Shown piece by piece: positions 35,328 through 48,797 of a stretch of 64,000 bases of DNA. Both the position numbers and the translations under genes were made by a program. Position 1 is the first letter of the stretch; each line of letters opens with the position of its first letter. This DNA comes from Fasciolopsis buskii (Eukaryota > Platyhelminthes > Trematoda > Plagiorchiida > Fasciolidae): positions 124,001 through 188,000 of the forward strand of contig LUCM01006041.1 of the NCBI GenBank assembly GCA_008360955.1, given 5' to 3'. Under the pieces are notes generated by a model that did not search any database, was not told where the DNA came from, and worked only from the letters and a program-made list of their open reading frames with translations.

Positions 35328-38300
35328 ATCACATGCAACAGAAATTTCATCCTTCTTCAACACAGTTAGTTTTGACGTTGAAGGTCAGCCATATAAACCA
35401 ATCTGTAACGTTGTAATGGACCCACAATAGCACATATTTTCCTTGGAATGTTTGAAAACAAATGCCTCGGCATATTGTTCAATTCCAATCGTAGAAGCAT
35501 TGGGTCGATCACCTTCTTTCATTGTTTGGTTGATGCGTAGTTCCTCATTGAATTTCTTAGCCAGCTTAACAAAGCACACACAGGAGGAAGGAGACGACCA
35601 AAGTTTGGCCTTCCCAGGCTTCTTCATGACTAAATGTGCAGATGAAACAGTACAAACGACAGTTCATCGCAAGGAACCTTGGAGATGGCATTACTTCCAA
35701 TATCCCAGTTCTGCACCAGTTGTTGGTCGAGAAAAAACGATTCATAATCAACCTACCGCTCAGTGGTTTTCATCTATTCCTCCAAATTAGTCAAAACCTG
35801 AGTTCTGCGCTAATGAATATCTATTTGTCATTTGAACTGCACACTTTACACACAACCTAGGAGCTGAATCTCGATAGGCAATCGGCAAAGATGCCCGAGC
35901 AGTTGCAGCTGCGGTGACACACAGGCACAACGCATAAGTGCCTCGGTCAACGAACGGAGGTGCATGTGCTCAAGCCCTTAGTGGAACGAATGACACATCC
36001 TTCGACCGGACAGAAGACGAACATGAGAAATGTGGCCCCATCGATCGCAAAAGATTTCATGTCCTTCACTTGCCAGAGTGACCCAGATTGAGCGTTTTAA
36101 TTGATTCTACAAAAATGCTGCCTGAGACTGTTAGCCTCCTGTGACGCTTTATCGACCTACTGACTAAAGTCAAAAACGTGTACGCAAAAGCTGTTGACTG
36201 GCAATTCGTGCCTTCTGCGGAGTAAACTAATCGGCCTTTGTTGAACATTTTATCGAGGTTTTTAATAATTTGTTTTCATTGTTTCACTTTTTCCCATTTT
36301 AACGTCTAAATGTGCAACTGAGTGGATTATAGGGAATACTCGGATCTCACGGTCTGTGCCTTATCTGTCTTATCCAGTTATAGCTAGATTGATTCCTCGA
36401 ATCCAAGATGTGCATTATCACTTCGATCAACGCTGATGAACTAAAAATCTTGTGCTATCGCTTGTTGTGGCTGGAGTATTCAGTAACAGATGGGAAAGCT
36501 CTCTCATCTGTTTCATGGGTGTTCAGTCGTTCCCTGAGCCAGCACAATTTAGATAAAACCGTCATTTTATTTTACCTGAATTCAGGGGACTATAACGGAA
36601 CAGAAAAAAGTAGTTATGTCACTGAAACGAATTAGCTCTTGTTGGATAAATACTCGTGCCGCAGGTTGGCAAACTGCATACATTGGATGGTTGAATGCCA
36701 TATTTTGCCCAGACTAGACTCGGTTGACTTAAAGATGTGTATCTGAGCATTACTCTATTTTGAATATGGTCACAGCTTTTGGGTGCCGCATCAGACAGTT
36801 ATTAGGACGATAAACTGTCCTGTTGCTCCCTCTCAGGAACAAGAAGAAGAACAGCAACGAGCTCATCCATCCGAACACCTTCAAATAACTGATCACATTT
36901 CCGTAGTGGTTATGACACTCAAGTATTCAACGATATAGTAATCTCTGTACTCATTTATTCTCCCCGAAAAGCATGAATATCCTAAATGGAAATGCAAAAC
37001 AAAGTTGTGCCATCCTATCATGTGCGGCCGAACAGCACAAGATCAACTCAAACTGGTAGAGAAACTGGTAGACGTTGGAATTTTCTGCTAAGTCGGTTCT
37101 AGTTTCCGCTGAAGATGGAGAATCCCGATAAGAATTGACTTCGATCTGCCCGTTATGCAGTTCAAGGTTTGTATATTGCGCATTAACCGTGCTTTGGGGT
37201 TAGAACAAACTTTCTTCTGGGGCGACTATCGATGTGACCATTTTTCTCATGTCACTTTTGGCGATGACGTCGTATGATTCCAGCCGTGAACGGAATTTAG
37301 TTTCAGTCGCTATTGTAGAAATTTGCTCTGTACAGTTTTATGATAGCGAAAACCCCCAGTGAGTAGATTCAATAAAATGACAGACGATCCATTTCACCGG
37401 TTGATTCCGTGACGCCTAAGTAGAATATAGTTATCCACCATGTAATATTACATGGATAGTAATAATGATACAGATATTTAATTTCCTTTATGTTCGTCAT
37501 GGATCAAATGTTAATTACTTCAGGAACAATGCCACGACCATTAAAAGGCTGTCAAATGAGTAGTGAACCGACGTAGAAAGCAACCGAGAGAGAGCTCGTA
37601 AATTGGCCCTTGTAACACCTGTTACGCTTTAGGGATAGGATAACGAGAATCCAAAAGTCGTTCTGATGGCATTACTGAACAGTTTTGGTGCAGCTGTACA
37701 ATAAACCTAATAATGAAACATTCGTTTAAAGTCATCCGCCTTACCAGGTTTTGCTTAATTATCACTGATACTGTTAGAGATTTCCCATCCGATTTTCTCG
37801 TCACAAAAGGCGCATGGAAATGAAGAGAAATGAAAAACCAGCCTGATTGATGGATTGTTTACATGAAACCGTCAATGTAAGAGGAAATGAAAAGGAAATA
37901 TAGCAATATAGCAATATATTTTTAATGTAGTCACGCATGTTTTGAGCATTGGGCACGAAAGCCGTTCACTTCCGGTCCCTGATCACATCCACCCTGGGCG
38001 TGAAGCAGTTTCCCGAAATCAAACTCATCGTTCGAGAGAGATGAATACTAGCATGGTGACAATGTAAAAGGAAATTAGAAGTTCATTACATTTAGGAAAA
38101 ACGGAAAAATGGTGTTCGAAGAGAACTCCTATGTGTTACGGTGACTTCAAGGGAGCGGATTTGCGGGTACTATGGACTGAGAAAGCGTTCAGCTGAATCG
38201 TACAATGACATTAGTCTTTTGACGGTCGCCAAACAGGCAGGATTGACAATGGAACCCAAGTCTTAATCACGATGATATCATTTTGTGAAAAACGGATTAA

Positions 38301-40577
38301 GTTGACCTCGAAAAACCAACGTTTGGTCGGATTTTACACAATGACCTTAACTCTAAGGGAATCTAGCAAACAAACTGTCAGGAACCGAGACATACAATAT
38401 AATGGATCTGACCAAATGGGGCTCGCAACGACCAGTCGAATAGATTCATTATTTTCAAAGTACTTTAGGCTTGATGAAAACCCCGGAATATTATGACAGC
38501 TTTCGTATTGTCATTCAGTCAACTGTTAGATTCCCTTTGAATGCATCGTTTCTTTCTTACTTAGCGAGGACACGATCATAGAAAATCAACTTACGCTTGG
38601 CTATACAAAACTTCCGTCAACTGTTATGCACAACAAACTCGTTCTGAACTTACTAGTAGCTCAGTGAATCCACTGGTTCTCCAGAGGTCAGCAACGTAAC
38701 AGGTCAACACGAGTATCTCGGCATCATTATTGTGAGTGTGACGTACATCCCCAAATGTGCATACACTCAAACGTCTGAGAAAAATGATAGAAAATGACCA
38801 TGTCCCCTGCCACAAGATAGTCAGCACAGTTGCACGTGACCTCGTCCTAAGATGGCCCATCTCAACTAACTTTTCCACTAAATTGTTGTAGATGTTTAGC
38901 AAGTCCATCCTAGTGAGTGTTGTACGAATTAAGTGGGGTTTCCGGGTGGCTTCTGTTCCAGGAAGCAAGAAACTCACTGACGATTGACTTTAAAGAGACT
39001 AAATATTACTTGTGCTTGTTAAGACAATCTTTTCCTTGCTAACTAAATGTTCTAATCAGTTGAAATATTGTGGCTGAACCCATCGAACAGTTGCTCAAGT
39101 AAATACTACATGATTTTAGCGATTAACAATGACTACATTTGCTCTAATCAGTGGATTAGATCACTTGCTACTGGCCATGTAGGCTCTAACGAAAATAGTA
39201 AGTTTATGTATGCTGAAGGCAAGCATGGACAGAATTCTAGTCATTGAGTTTATTGTTTTGCAAGGAGGCATTAACGACGGATGTCCGTACAAACTTGTAT
39301 ACAGTTTAGTACACGTTATAATTCCCACCCACACACACATACGCAAACAGACAAACACACGCACATACGCTATGAGACCCAAGGACAAAACAACTTTGGT
39401 AAATGACGGAAGGAATGTCGTCAGCTTTGTGGTTTGAATTAGTTTAAAAATAGCATAGGGAAGAAATTACTCGGTTAAATGTGTCGGATTCTCTGTCTGG
39501 TGATTTGGATGAAAATTTCGCCACTCTTCTATGGCCGAATGTACCAAATGTGAATACAGATTTATCGTGGTGGAAAGTGTGTTGCAGTGGTATAAAACAG
39601 TGCACAGTAAATATCAAGAAGAAAAAATCTGTGAATTTTTCTGCATATCGCACACGCACACAAGATCTTCTTGTCCCCGTTCATAAGCAACTCTTCAGTA
39701 GACAGAAACCCTTCCATTCCGTTTTCCTCTGCAAAATGCAACCGGACCCATCCGCATGAGAATAGCGAATTAAAATACGTACATTTACAAACCCGCTAAC
39801 TGAAATAAACAAAATCTTTGAAAAAATTCTTTTCACCACTGACGTCTTAATCACCAGTGTGGCTGATGTAAGCTATTCGAGTGTCATCACAAAAGTTACC
39901 GTGTGAAACAGAAAGCCATCCAAAGTGGTTTACAACCTAACCACGAGAGGAGAATTGTTCAGTGTAACTTAATTTGGTTGCTCGGTTAGTTCCAGTGGGA
40001 TCCACAAGTTTATCGAACTTATTCCGTTCTAAATATATGTGTTATAGTTTTATCGTTTATTTGGTCTCAGTGGAGTCGAGGTGTGTTTTTCACAGTCATA
40101 TCTGTCTGGCCACAATCAGCGCATAGTTAGCAGCATATACAGTGTAAGGACGGCTTGCGCTGGAGTCAAAAAGTAGGAAACTACGCGTATCACAAAACGG
40201 CTGATGTGGTGGACTGTGACATTGGTGAAAGTAGCCCTACTCCTCCTACAGGTAAAATTCTCTTTTTTTGACTTGGAAATTTTTCACTATGGCCTAAAAT
40301 CAATGAATTTAATTCACCAGTGCATAGACAAGACTGGAGCACATATGACAATGGAATATGCAATACACTGTCATTGAATGAATGATACAGTACAGACATA
40401 CGCCGAGTCAGATGGGACCCATCTTCGATGTAGTCAAGTACAGCGCTTGTCCTTCCTACCTTAGACTCATAGAAAAGCTTCAAACATGCATTTTCTTCTG
40501 TGGGACTCAACCCTTCGTCTAAACGTTAACAGCTTCACTGCAGGTTGCCCTCTTGATTCTGAATGACTGGGATAATT
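35328..40577. other. Intergenic DNA without recognised gene
   Basis: Short overlapping ORFs occur on both strands around 35.4-35.8 kb and at 38,624-38,977 (minus), none recognised. A CA-rich tract lies at 39,323-39,370. The stretch 39,481-39,759 (+) is open and begins SDSLSGDLDENFATLLW but lacks splice support. Confidence 0.4.
39323..39370 (+). repeat. CA-rich simple repeat
   Basis: Imperfect run of CA, CACAT and CAAA units. Confidence 0.75.
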
Positions 40578-40697
40578 GGTGCTGGCTGTCATGTGTACTG
40601 GGCTTCGGCAGATGAATTTTCTCACCACTTTTTCACACTACCGGTCAGGAGGCTTGGAACCCTCACTTCGAAGGAATTCTGATCTTGGGCATGTTAC
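40578..40697 (+). repeat. Dispersed repeat family, copy 3
   Basis: GGTGCTGGCTGTCATGTGTA, then ACTGGGCTTCGGCAG, GGTCAGGAGGCTTGGAACCC and a terminal GGGCATGTTAC. The last two blocks are shared with the copy at 60,108. Confidence 0.65.
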
Positions 40698-40703
40698 GGT
40701 ACC

Positions 40704-40721
40704 TGCATATATATATATGCA
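40704..40721. repeat. Perfect AT palindrome
   Basis: TGCATATATATATATGCA is its own reverse complement. It sits just downstream of dispersed-repeat copy 3. Confidence 0.8.
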
Positions 40722-43435
40722 AGGTGTTTAACTTTATTTGGCTTCATGTGTAGATCACAAAAAGAGAAGTAAAAATCCAGGTACTTTTGTGCACCATGAA
40801 GCTTGGGCCTTTTGGCCCCAAACTCTAATAAAATGGAAAACCAACTTTAACTTACCTAATCCTTTTGTTCCGTTTGGTCGAATTTCAGTTGTATGAGAGT
40901 GATTTCACGATCACGCTGAGTGCTGCCTCATGAATGAGTATGTAAAACTGGGTCGTCTTTGAACGGCGCAGAATCGCAAATGTTTTACTACTTTCTACCT
41001 GTCCTCTAAATGTCGTTTTTCTCCATGTGACAAGAATTTATGCTTGTGCAGCATCACTCAGCTCAATAAATTAGTTGATCTGCCGCAATCCAGTAAAGAG
41101 AAACGGACTGCTATGGAATGAAATACACATACGTGAATTCCCGGTTTATAATACAATCATCGGAATACTTTATAACGATAACGTTTGATCAACCGAAATT
41201 AGTCAGCATTTAGGTTGTTTTTATCTAATCGGCTATTTTTCCTATACAGCCACCGGTCGCGTGTTAAGCACGTCCTCATCTCTGTCTGGAAATGGCAAAT
41301 CACGAATGGACACTGCGAAGCCTCTATTGCGGTGTAAATCTTTTGTTCGTATGTACAAATCTGAAAGACAAACGAACACATCAGGAAGGTAGAAAACACT
41401 CAATCTACTCGGTCTCGCTTGGAACCTGATGGCGTGACTTATGGCAAAAGTTTTTGGTAACGCTATGGTTTCGTGTCCATCCAGTGATTTTGTAAAGTGT
41501 ATCATTGAAAATAAGTAAATGCTGAGATAAAAACATTAGGAGATGGATTGTACAAACTGAAGACAAAAAAACAAATCGAACTGGTAAATTAGCATAAATG
41601 TTTCCGAACATATTTTCTAAGATAAAAATCAATCCGTCCACATTATCTACACCATACTTTACCCTAATTTTGTTTAAAAAGGTCCTCATGATGTTTTGAT
41701 GCTCGACTTTTGACAGAATAATGATAAATATCTTATGCGCCGCTTATTTCGAAAATTTTATTTTTATAAGTGGCAAGTGACTTTCAAGGTTAGAGTCATC
41801 GAAATAGGTAAAATATGTTACCTCATGTGGGCAAACATTTTGTCAAGTGACCTTCATAAACAAATCATACTACTAACATTCGTCACAAATACCCATCATT
41901 TTGTGGTATTCTCGCAGGCCCATAACTTTCGCGGAATAGGAATTGGATGGTTGGAGAATCACTCCGTGAACAGGGAATAAGGACTACTTGGAATCGGCGA
42001 ATCCATGCAAATCCATTCACTCGTGTTACACAAATGGCCGAGAATGTAATCCCAAAAAAGAGCTGTATGTTTAAATTCGAAATAAGAAAGACGGATAGAT
42101 TTTCATTACCGATTGTAACTACGTTAAGACAAACATTTCTTTTGTTCATCAGACATTCCTCACCCAACAGAACTACAATTTGAAAAATTCTTTAAATTCA
42201 GCCTTGTCAACGAAGGCATAAGCAGTTAAATTATCCGCTGGATGCGGGCGCACTGAAACCGATATTTTCAAAAATTTTAATAGCTGTATTTTATCTAGAA
42301 TGCATATGTCGCTGAGAAAGTTATATTGAATGAACACAGATAACTTATGCCAGCGCAATTTGAGGTTTTCACTTTTGCGCTTAGTCCAGAAATGTATCTC
42401 TTTCCGGTATAGTCAATCTGCAAGCACAAAATAATGAAAGTCATGCTCAACAAATAGTTTGCAACCATAGCTTATTTAGCGCACATGAAATTTTTGCAAG
42501 CTATTAGTAATCTTGGCTTGGTACAACGAATATGCTTTGAATGAGCTAACTCGTAAAACTTTCTCAACGTCGGTGGGATCAGAGTGAACCAATAGGTTTC
42601 ACATACATCATAGCAACGAGTAAGCTTCACCGGCTGAGCCACGGGGCATAATGAACAGTGTTTACACATTTCGCGAATCGCTAATTAACCACTAAAATTT
42701 GCATGAACACACGGTATCCAAAATAGCACAATTCTTTTAGGTTTAACGTTAGAACAGTATTGTTCCACAGCTCAAATGATATAATTCTGCCTCTGACTGT
42801 TTATGAAATCAGGCCTGTTGGCGAAAGCCTCATGCTTACGTCACCTGGATGGGCAGTCAACGCCCTAAAACCATTCCCCATGGCCTCGCGACTCAGCTGA
42901 CGCATCGTACATGGTGTTGTAGAGATGGATAGGATCAGTGCATGAATTCAGATCCCACGGAGGTGTGGGCTGTTACTCAACCTTATTAACAGACAACTAA
43001 AATTGATTATTTTAATTCTCTCGGACTACCTACATGACTTCGTGTGTAAAGCAACCTGACATTTTTTCTGATGGATGAAACAATCATTTTAATTAATGTC
43101 ATTGGGAAGGTAAATAAGCGAGAAAAGTGTGTAAAACAAGATTTAAAATGACGAAATAAATGACTGGCAATTCATTGCGCACTTTCAATTTATCAGCACA
43201 AGCCTTGTTATCACCGCAAGTTACTCCGCTCAAAAAAGAATCTGATGCCGTTTGGATAACTCACTTGTTGCGATGTGCGTGAATGTAAATTATCTGGTAT
43301 TAGAAAAGTGGGTAATATAGCATACCGTGAACATCCGACATTGGTACGAATGTGTCTCACTCATCTTTTGCCCGTATTCCAAAAAGATCATTTTCTACGT
43401 TGCTGCATTTTCACCATGTTTGCTTTCAAGCTGGC

Positions 43436-43486
43436 ATATATATACATTTTATATCCATATATATATTAAGTACATATATATATACT
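43436..43486. repeat. TA-rich microsatellite
   Basis: Two TATATA runs separated by short spacers. Confidence 0.8.
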
Positions 43487-43728
43487 TCGAAATGCAAAGG
43501 TTCAAAAGCCAGCATGGCCGAGCAGTTTGTTAAGGTTCAGCCGCCCACCATGGATTTGGTATATTGAAACATTATGTGGCTGTTTGTGACTAATGAACCG
43601 AGGGTTCTTTTTTGCCGGTATTCACCCTTGTTATGGTTAGTCCTTGGGGCTGCGGGGGTATCTCATTTATTACAATCGTGCTCTAAACGTACGACTAAAA
43701 ATCTGAAACTCAATCAATAAGTGGTTAA

Positions 43729-43802
43729 ATAGACAGGGAGATAGATAGATAGGTGGACGGATAGATAGATAGGTGAAGGGATAGAGAAATAGGTAGATAG
43801 GT
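43729..43802 (+). repeat. GATA-based minisatellite
   Basis: The unit GGATAGATAGATAGGTG occurs about twice, flanked by further variant GATA units (AGATAGATAG, ATAGGTAGATAG). Confidence 0.8.
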
Positions 43803-44857
43803 ACAGCAAATGACGCATTTGAGGAAGAAAACGTCGCGGCTGAAGAGCCTTGGGTCTCAGTTATGAAACCACGAGTCTTCATTTAGGACCTAGAAATTCG
43901 GCTCCCATACAACCTAGGCATAAAATTATACCTAGGTGAAATCTGCAGCTATCGAAACTGATGTAATGTGGATACCCCAATCAGTTCAAAATATATTCCG
44001 CTGAACATTTAGGCATTAGTTGTTGAAGCAGAGGCCTGGAAAGAAAATCAATCACGTGCAATATAACACTCTGCTTTAACATGGCAATTTTGATTGGTCG
44101 TACTAACCAAAGGATGCATTTCACTGCAGAATCAACTTCACTGGTTGTCGTCACCGTGATAAATTTGTTCAAACTTTTATTGGATAAAATCTGCGTCGCA
44201 TATCCTAGAATTTTTCATCATGCATTGCCCATATCATAACAGATCAAAGTTCACAACTACTTCAAGTGGTGGTGTGTAGTTTATATTACCATGTAGAACA
44301 TTAGTGTGGGATATAACGATCCGTTTTACAAATCCAACGGAACAAGTTCATCAGACAAACAAACATCGTCAGAAATATTTGCTCATCACATCACACATCC
44401 AATTGCGTTTGTTTTTGTAAATGGGTAAACAAAATAAAACAGTGGATGGACGTTTTTTTCACAAGTACAAGTGTTTCACATATTCTACTCGGACGTTGAT
44501 AACAAAGTTCAACTTATCATGAAGACATTTAAGGTCACTTTAACTACTGTGTACCTAAGGCCAGCGCGGTGCTTTGTCGAAACTATAGGATGGAATCCAG
44601 CACGGGCCAATCTAAAGGCGCCTATCTATTCCAATGAGAAAAATAATGACAAAACAAATATCCTTGTTAGGACTGATTATCATCTAACTGCAGGAACGAC
44701 GACTAAAACCAAGCAAAATATGACTTTGTTGATACTTGGGAATGGGTTTCCAACACGGCTGCAACCGAGGAAATCAGTGGTATACAAACAGCTATACTCA
44801 TGTTTCTACAGCCCGCTACCATAAAAGCTCCGGCTTTTCTACCTATCAGTTGCTAAA

Positions 44858-45616
44858 ATGATGATCTTGGCATTCCACCCAGAGGGTTTTCACAGCCGTT
44901 TGCAAAGTCTGAATTTCTGGCACGTTTTCCATCATGATAATCGCCCCTTTCATAAAGTTCGATATTCTTCATCGAAATCGAATTCAGAGACCTGGTTGTC
45001 TATGGATTATTTCATATCGTGCGGAGGTTCTTGTGACGACTGTTGCTCAGAAGAAGCATGCATTATTGCCGCGGAAAATTGTTCGTTTGATCCACTGACA
45101 CTTACTTGTAAATCTTCCTTCATTTTAGAGATTTCCTGACTTCATTTGATCTCCACACAGCTACCACTCCCTGCAGTAATGGTACTGTTAGAATCACTGT
45201 TTCAGACTCCATCCATCAACTCTTACGGCTTCGGTAATGGAGAATATTCTTACATTCCAATAGCTTTCCACGAATTTCTTCTTTTGAGCTGGTTGTTTCC
45301 GAAATCCAGCGGAAAAACAGAATCAGGTTTTTGCTGGTCCATGTCACATGATGATTTGGACAACTATTTAGAGGGCCAACCGAAAGAATCAGGGATCATG
45401 ACCATGGTAATGCTATTAATTTTTTTCGTATCCTTTTTGTTTTAGAGAAAATCATTATCATTTCAAGAAGTCCTGGCAGCCAGTAGACGGCAAACAAATG
45501 AGAATGTGGTCGATGATGAGACTAGTCAAAAGCTGACTTTTACATCAAAAACGCATGATGGTAACGGCCTGGTCAAGACCGGTGCACAAATGACTGATCC
45601 CCCGTTGCTGGAGTGA
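44858..45616 (+). CDS. Unrecognised 216-residue protein, compact three-exon gene
   Basis: I do not recognise this protein. Exon 1 (44,858-45,107) starts at AAAATGATG and contains a Cys cluster (SCGGSCDDCCSEEACIIAAE). The donor is TT|GTAAAT. Exon 2 (45,177-45,406) follows acceptor ccctgcag and reads MVLLESLFQTPSINSYGFGN through MSHDDLDNYLEGQP. Exon 3 (45,446-45,616) follows acceptor tttag, begins RKSLSFQEVLAASRRQ, has an acidic, Thr-rich tail and ends PPLLE with TGA at 45,614. The introns are 69 and 39 bp, and both joins keep one frame; the alternative acceptor for exon 3 runs into a stop. Tiny introns are well known in trematode genes. No membrane segment or signal peptide is obvious. Exon 1 might start further upstream, because an acceptor-like ctatcag ends at 44,849. 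AATAAA lies at 45,886-45,891. Confidence 0.6.
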
Positions 45617-48600
45617 AAAACCAACGGGGAGCTACGCTCATCAACCGTTAGTCACATGATCGTTAAAAGCATTAGAAGGGATAAATTGTTTATAAGCCGT
45701 TGCTGTTGTTGAGTTATCAAACAAATGTACTAGAGGATGGCTTATCACCAAGAGGAATGTAGCCATCATCAATTAACGTAGCGCATGCAGAAGGCGGAGT
45801 TCAACTTCAACATTCCACAGACTCAATGGTTTTACGGGATAATACATAACGATTAAACGTATTTCGTCAGATATTACAGGCGAACAATAAATCTGATGTA
45901 GTATCAAACTGCAAGGCAAGTCTGGGTGCCATGAGGCCACGAGTTCTGATCTTCCCTGGGCCTGGTTCCCACGGAAAGTGTTTAGACGACGCTCTTGTAT
46001 AAATTCCAAAAGACAGTTTTTTAGGCGCACTGGTTTTTAGCTTCGTTTAAAGTTAGCATCCTTGAATTACAACATTGCGATCTGATAGTGCTTGCTAGGG
46101 TGAGTTTGAAAGCTGTTGTTGGTTCGATCTGGTGGCCGCTAACCACCAAATGTTGTAGGAATGCATTGATGATATTTCAAAGAGTACACTGGCGAAGAGC
46201 GTCTGGGACATTTTCCGACATCCTTTTAGGCAAACGCATCGTCATGTGTCCAATGTACCGTCCATTACAAGAGCACGTAAACAGTTATAGAACAAAAGAT
46301 TGAGACAGACAAAGCAATCCATCGTTGGATTGTTGGACGACAAACTACTATTTAATCCTCGCTAAGACTAGGATATGGGTTGCAGGAAGGGATCTGCAAT
46401 AGAACGGTAATCGTAAAAGTCTAGTGGCTTTAGAAAGAGATATGAATACAATGGTAGATCAGTTGACTCAAAGAATGCGCACTTCGGAAAACCAGTAAAT
46501 TTGAGGTTCTCTCTGTCCGGTCAGTTTTTTGTTTCTCAGCATTCAAAAATGGCGATTCGCAGGGAGGTACGGATTTAACGAACATTCTATTGTTTGTTTT
46601 ACGAGATACACCATCTGAACCGGGGAGCCACAGGTAAATCCAGAGCATGAGGCGTTACAGTGATAGGTTCTGCAGCATGTTCGCGGCTCTTCTTGCAGAA
46701 AGTGGAGTGAATCTTGTTAGAAAGCTTCAAGTTTATTGTCAGTGGTCTAGTGTTCTCAGGTAGTCATCTCATGGGGGAATCAGTGGTAGTCTCTATCGTC
46801 AAGAGGATCTTGCTCAGTGACTGCGATACAAATAGGGGAGTTCGCCGAATGCTGATGATGTCGAAGGTGCTGCCGTAAGACAAAAGAAGAATTTGTATTT
46901 CCCTACGGTCGTGATCCCATCAGTTCATGCTTGTTCTCAGTCACTATATGCATGTGCGAATCACTGATCTCGTTGTGGTCATTCTGTGTAACCGAGAAAA
47001 ATATCGGAATCATTTACTTTTAGGAGGAGAAAATCAAACTCTTTTGAAGAACGAAAGCAAAATAACGTTGCACGTGGATGATTTGGAAAGCACATAATAT
47101 CAAAAGCGCGCTGCAGAGAATAAATTTAAAAACTACAAGTTGTCATCAGGCTTAGAGCTGATGTCAATGCTGTTTACCGCTACTCTCGCATAAATCGCCA
47201 AAGTTGAGTGAATTGTCTCCGTGGCAAAAGATTCAGTTAATCATGTGGTAATTTCTCAAGCACTATCGATACTTAAATCGATTCCTCTTCTGAATGGTAA
47301 AGTTGGCGCGTAAGACTTAGTCTGGTACATTGCTGTTTGCGCCAGAAGCAACTGTACAAGTGACTACCTTCTTCTAGGACTGAAACCTATTAAACGACTG
47401 CATCAAGCGGATGGTTCCCCGAAAGGATCTATCCAGAGAGGATGAAAGTTAATAAACCCTTCGGCGTCAAGCAGTCGAACTGCGATTTACCTTAGGTAAT
47501 AACCACGAAGAACTGAAAGTATGATTTCTCGAACGTTTCCTGTTACCAACATCTACACTCAGTTTATAGGCCAGGCCGACTTCTTCAAGGGCATAGTCTG
47601 TTGCTATCTTTTCTGCAACAAGTTCTTTTGCTCCTTATGTTTGGAAGGCCGTGTAGGTATAAACAACTAGGGAACGATCTCCGGCAATCAGGGAATATAA
47701 AGCGGCCTAGCTAGGCAACGTGGGCTAGACGGACAATCTCCAGTGGCGTTGTTGGGCACTGATATCATATAGGTGACAAACTCTTCAGGATGATATACGA
47801 GATACCACCGGACTTATAAAAAAAAGCCCCTGCACAGCGTCTGGTTATATCAGAATCTCTGACCATAAGATTACCTAACCAGTTCTTTTGTTCCCAAAAA
47901 ATTTTCCACGTCTCTTCTCCCACTAAGGCTTTGAGTTGACGATACGTTCAAAAGGTCAATCATGTAGTATCAGGGCCTAATTCACCATTAAAAAAAACCT
48001 GAAAATACCTTACAGCTGACTCAATCTTATTAGAAATTCTATTCTACATTCACATTTTACAAACCGAGCATGACGATGTCTCGTGGTCCTTGGACCCACA
48101 GCTGAAAGTGACACAAATCGCAGACATTCGTTAATCTTCATATACCTTTTCAGATCAATCCAGTGACTTTCTTTCTCTACAAGTAAATCAGCTCGTCCAA
48201 TTGTTGGATAACTCCTTGCAAACTCGAGTCTTAAAGCGTGGCACTTTTATGGCTAAGTAAAAAGTGATACAATTTAAAAGATACAACTTTCCAAAGTTCC
48301 GGTACTTCGTCATTACTGATACGACGTAAGCAGCAGTCTTCACGGAATGCAGTATAACTCTAGTCAAGAAAGGATAACGTATGCTAATGCATCACGCAAT
48401 CCCAAGTCTACCGGGTACATGTACGATCTGTAGTTCCTGAAAGTGAAGCTATGAACTAACAGTGAATAAAAATAGGTTTCAGTTGACATTATAATAGTTT
48501 GAATTCGAATGTCCTAGAGAAATTAGAATAAAGATATAAAAAATAAATAAGGCTATACCTCTAAAGACCTGGAAAGGACTTTCAGCATAAAGCATTTGCA

Positions 48601-48797
48601 ATTTTCCGCCATCTTTTGGTGATGGCGTCTTAATTCCGACAATAGCGGCATAACTGGAGAAGAGAGTTTTCGAAAATAATTCCACTTCACTTCTCTATTC
48701 TCAATTCGGGTTTTGAGTGGATTAAATCATTGAGATAAACAGTCGGACGAATGCACTTCTGTCGTTTTTGGCATGCGGAATATTTTATCTTGTTCAT
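45617..48797. other. Intergenic DNA, few ORFs
   Basis: The segment 46,650-48,478 is nearly devoid of ORFs over 60 codons on either strand. Its GC is moderate and it may be an old mobile element, but no domain could be followed. Minus ORF 45,773-46,030 and plus ORF 46,088-46,303 were not recognised. Confidence 0.4.

Larger units (their letters stand above)
40722..44857. other. Intergenic DNA with simple repeats
   Basis: No recognised gene. It contains the TA tract at 43,436-43,486, the GATA-type minisatellite at 43,729-43,802 and a small inverted repeat (ACCTAGG / CCTAGGT) at 43,912-43,937. The plus-strand ORF 44,471-44,824 lies just upstream of the compact gene but does not join it in phase by any donor I could see. 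Confidence 0.45.

Noticed and set aside
35385..35860. Overlapping ORFs on both strands, up to 115 codons
   Set aside because: No motif from reverse transcriptase, integrase or any cellular family could be followed; treated as shadows in locally stop-poor DNA.
44471..44824. 117-codon ORF in the same frame just upstream of the compact gene
   Set aside because: A stop separates it, and none of the donors I tried joins exon 1 in the needed phase.
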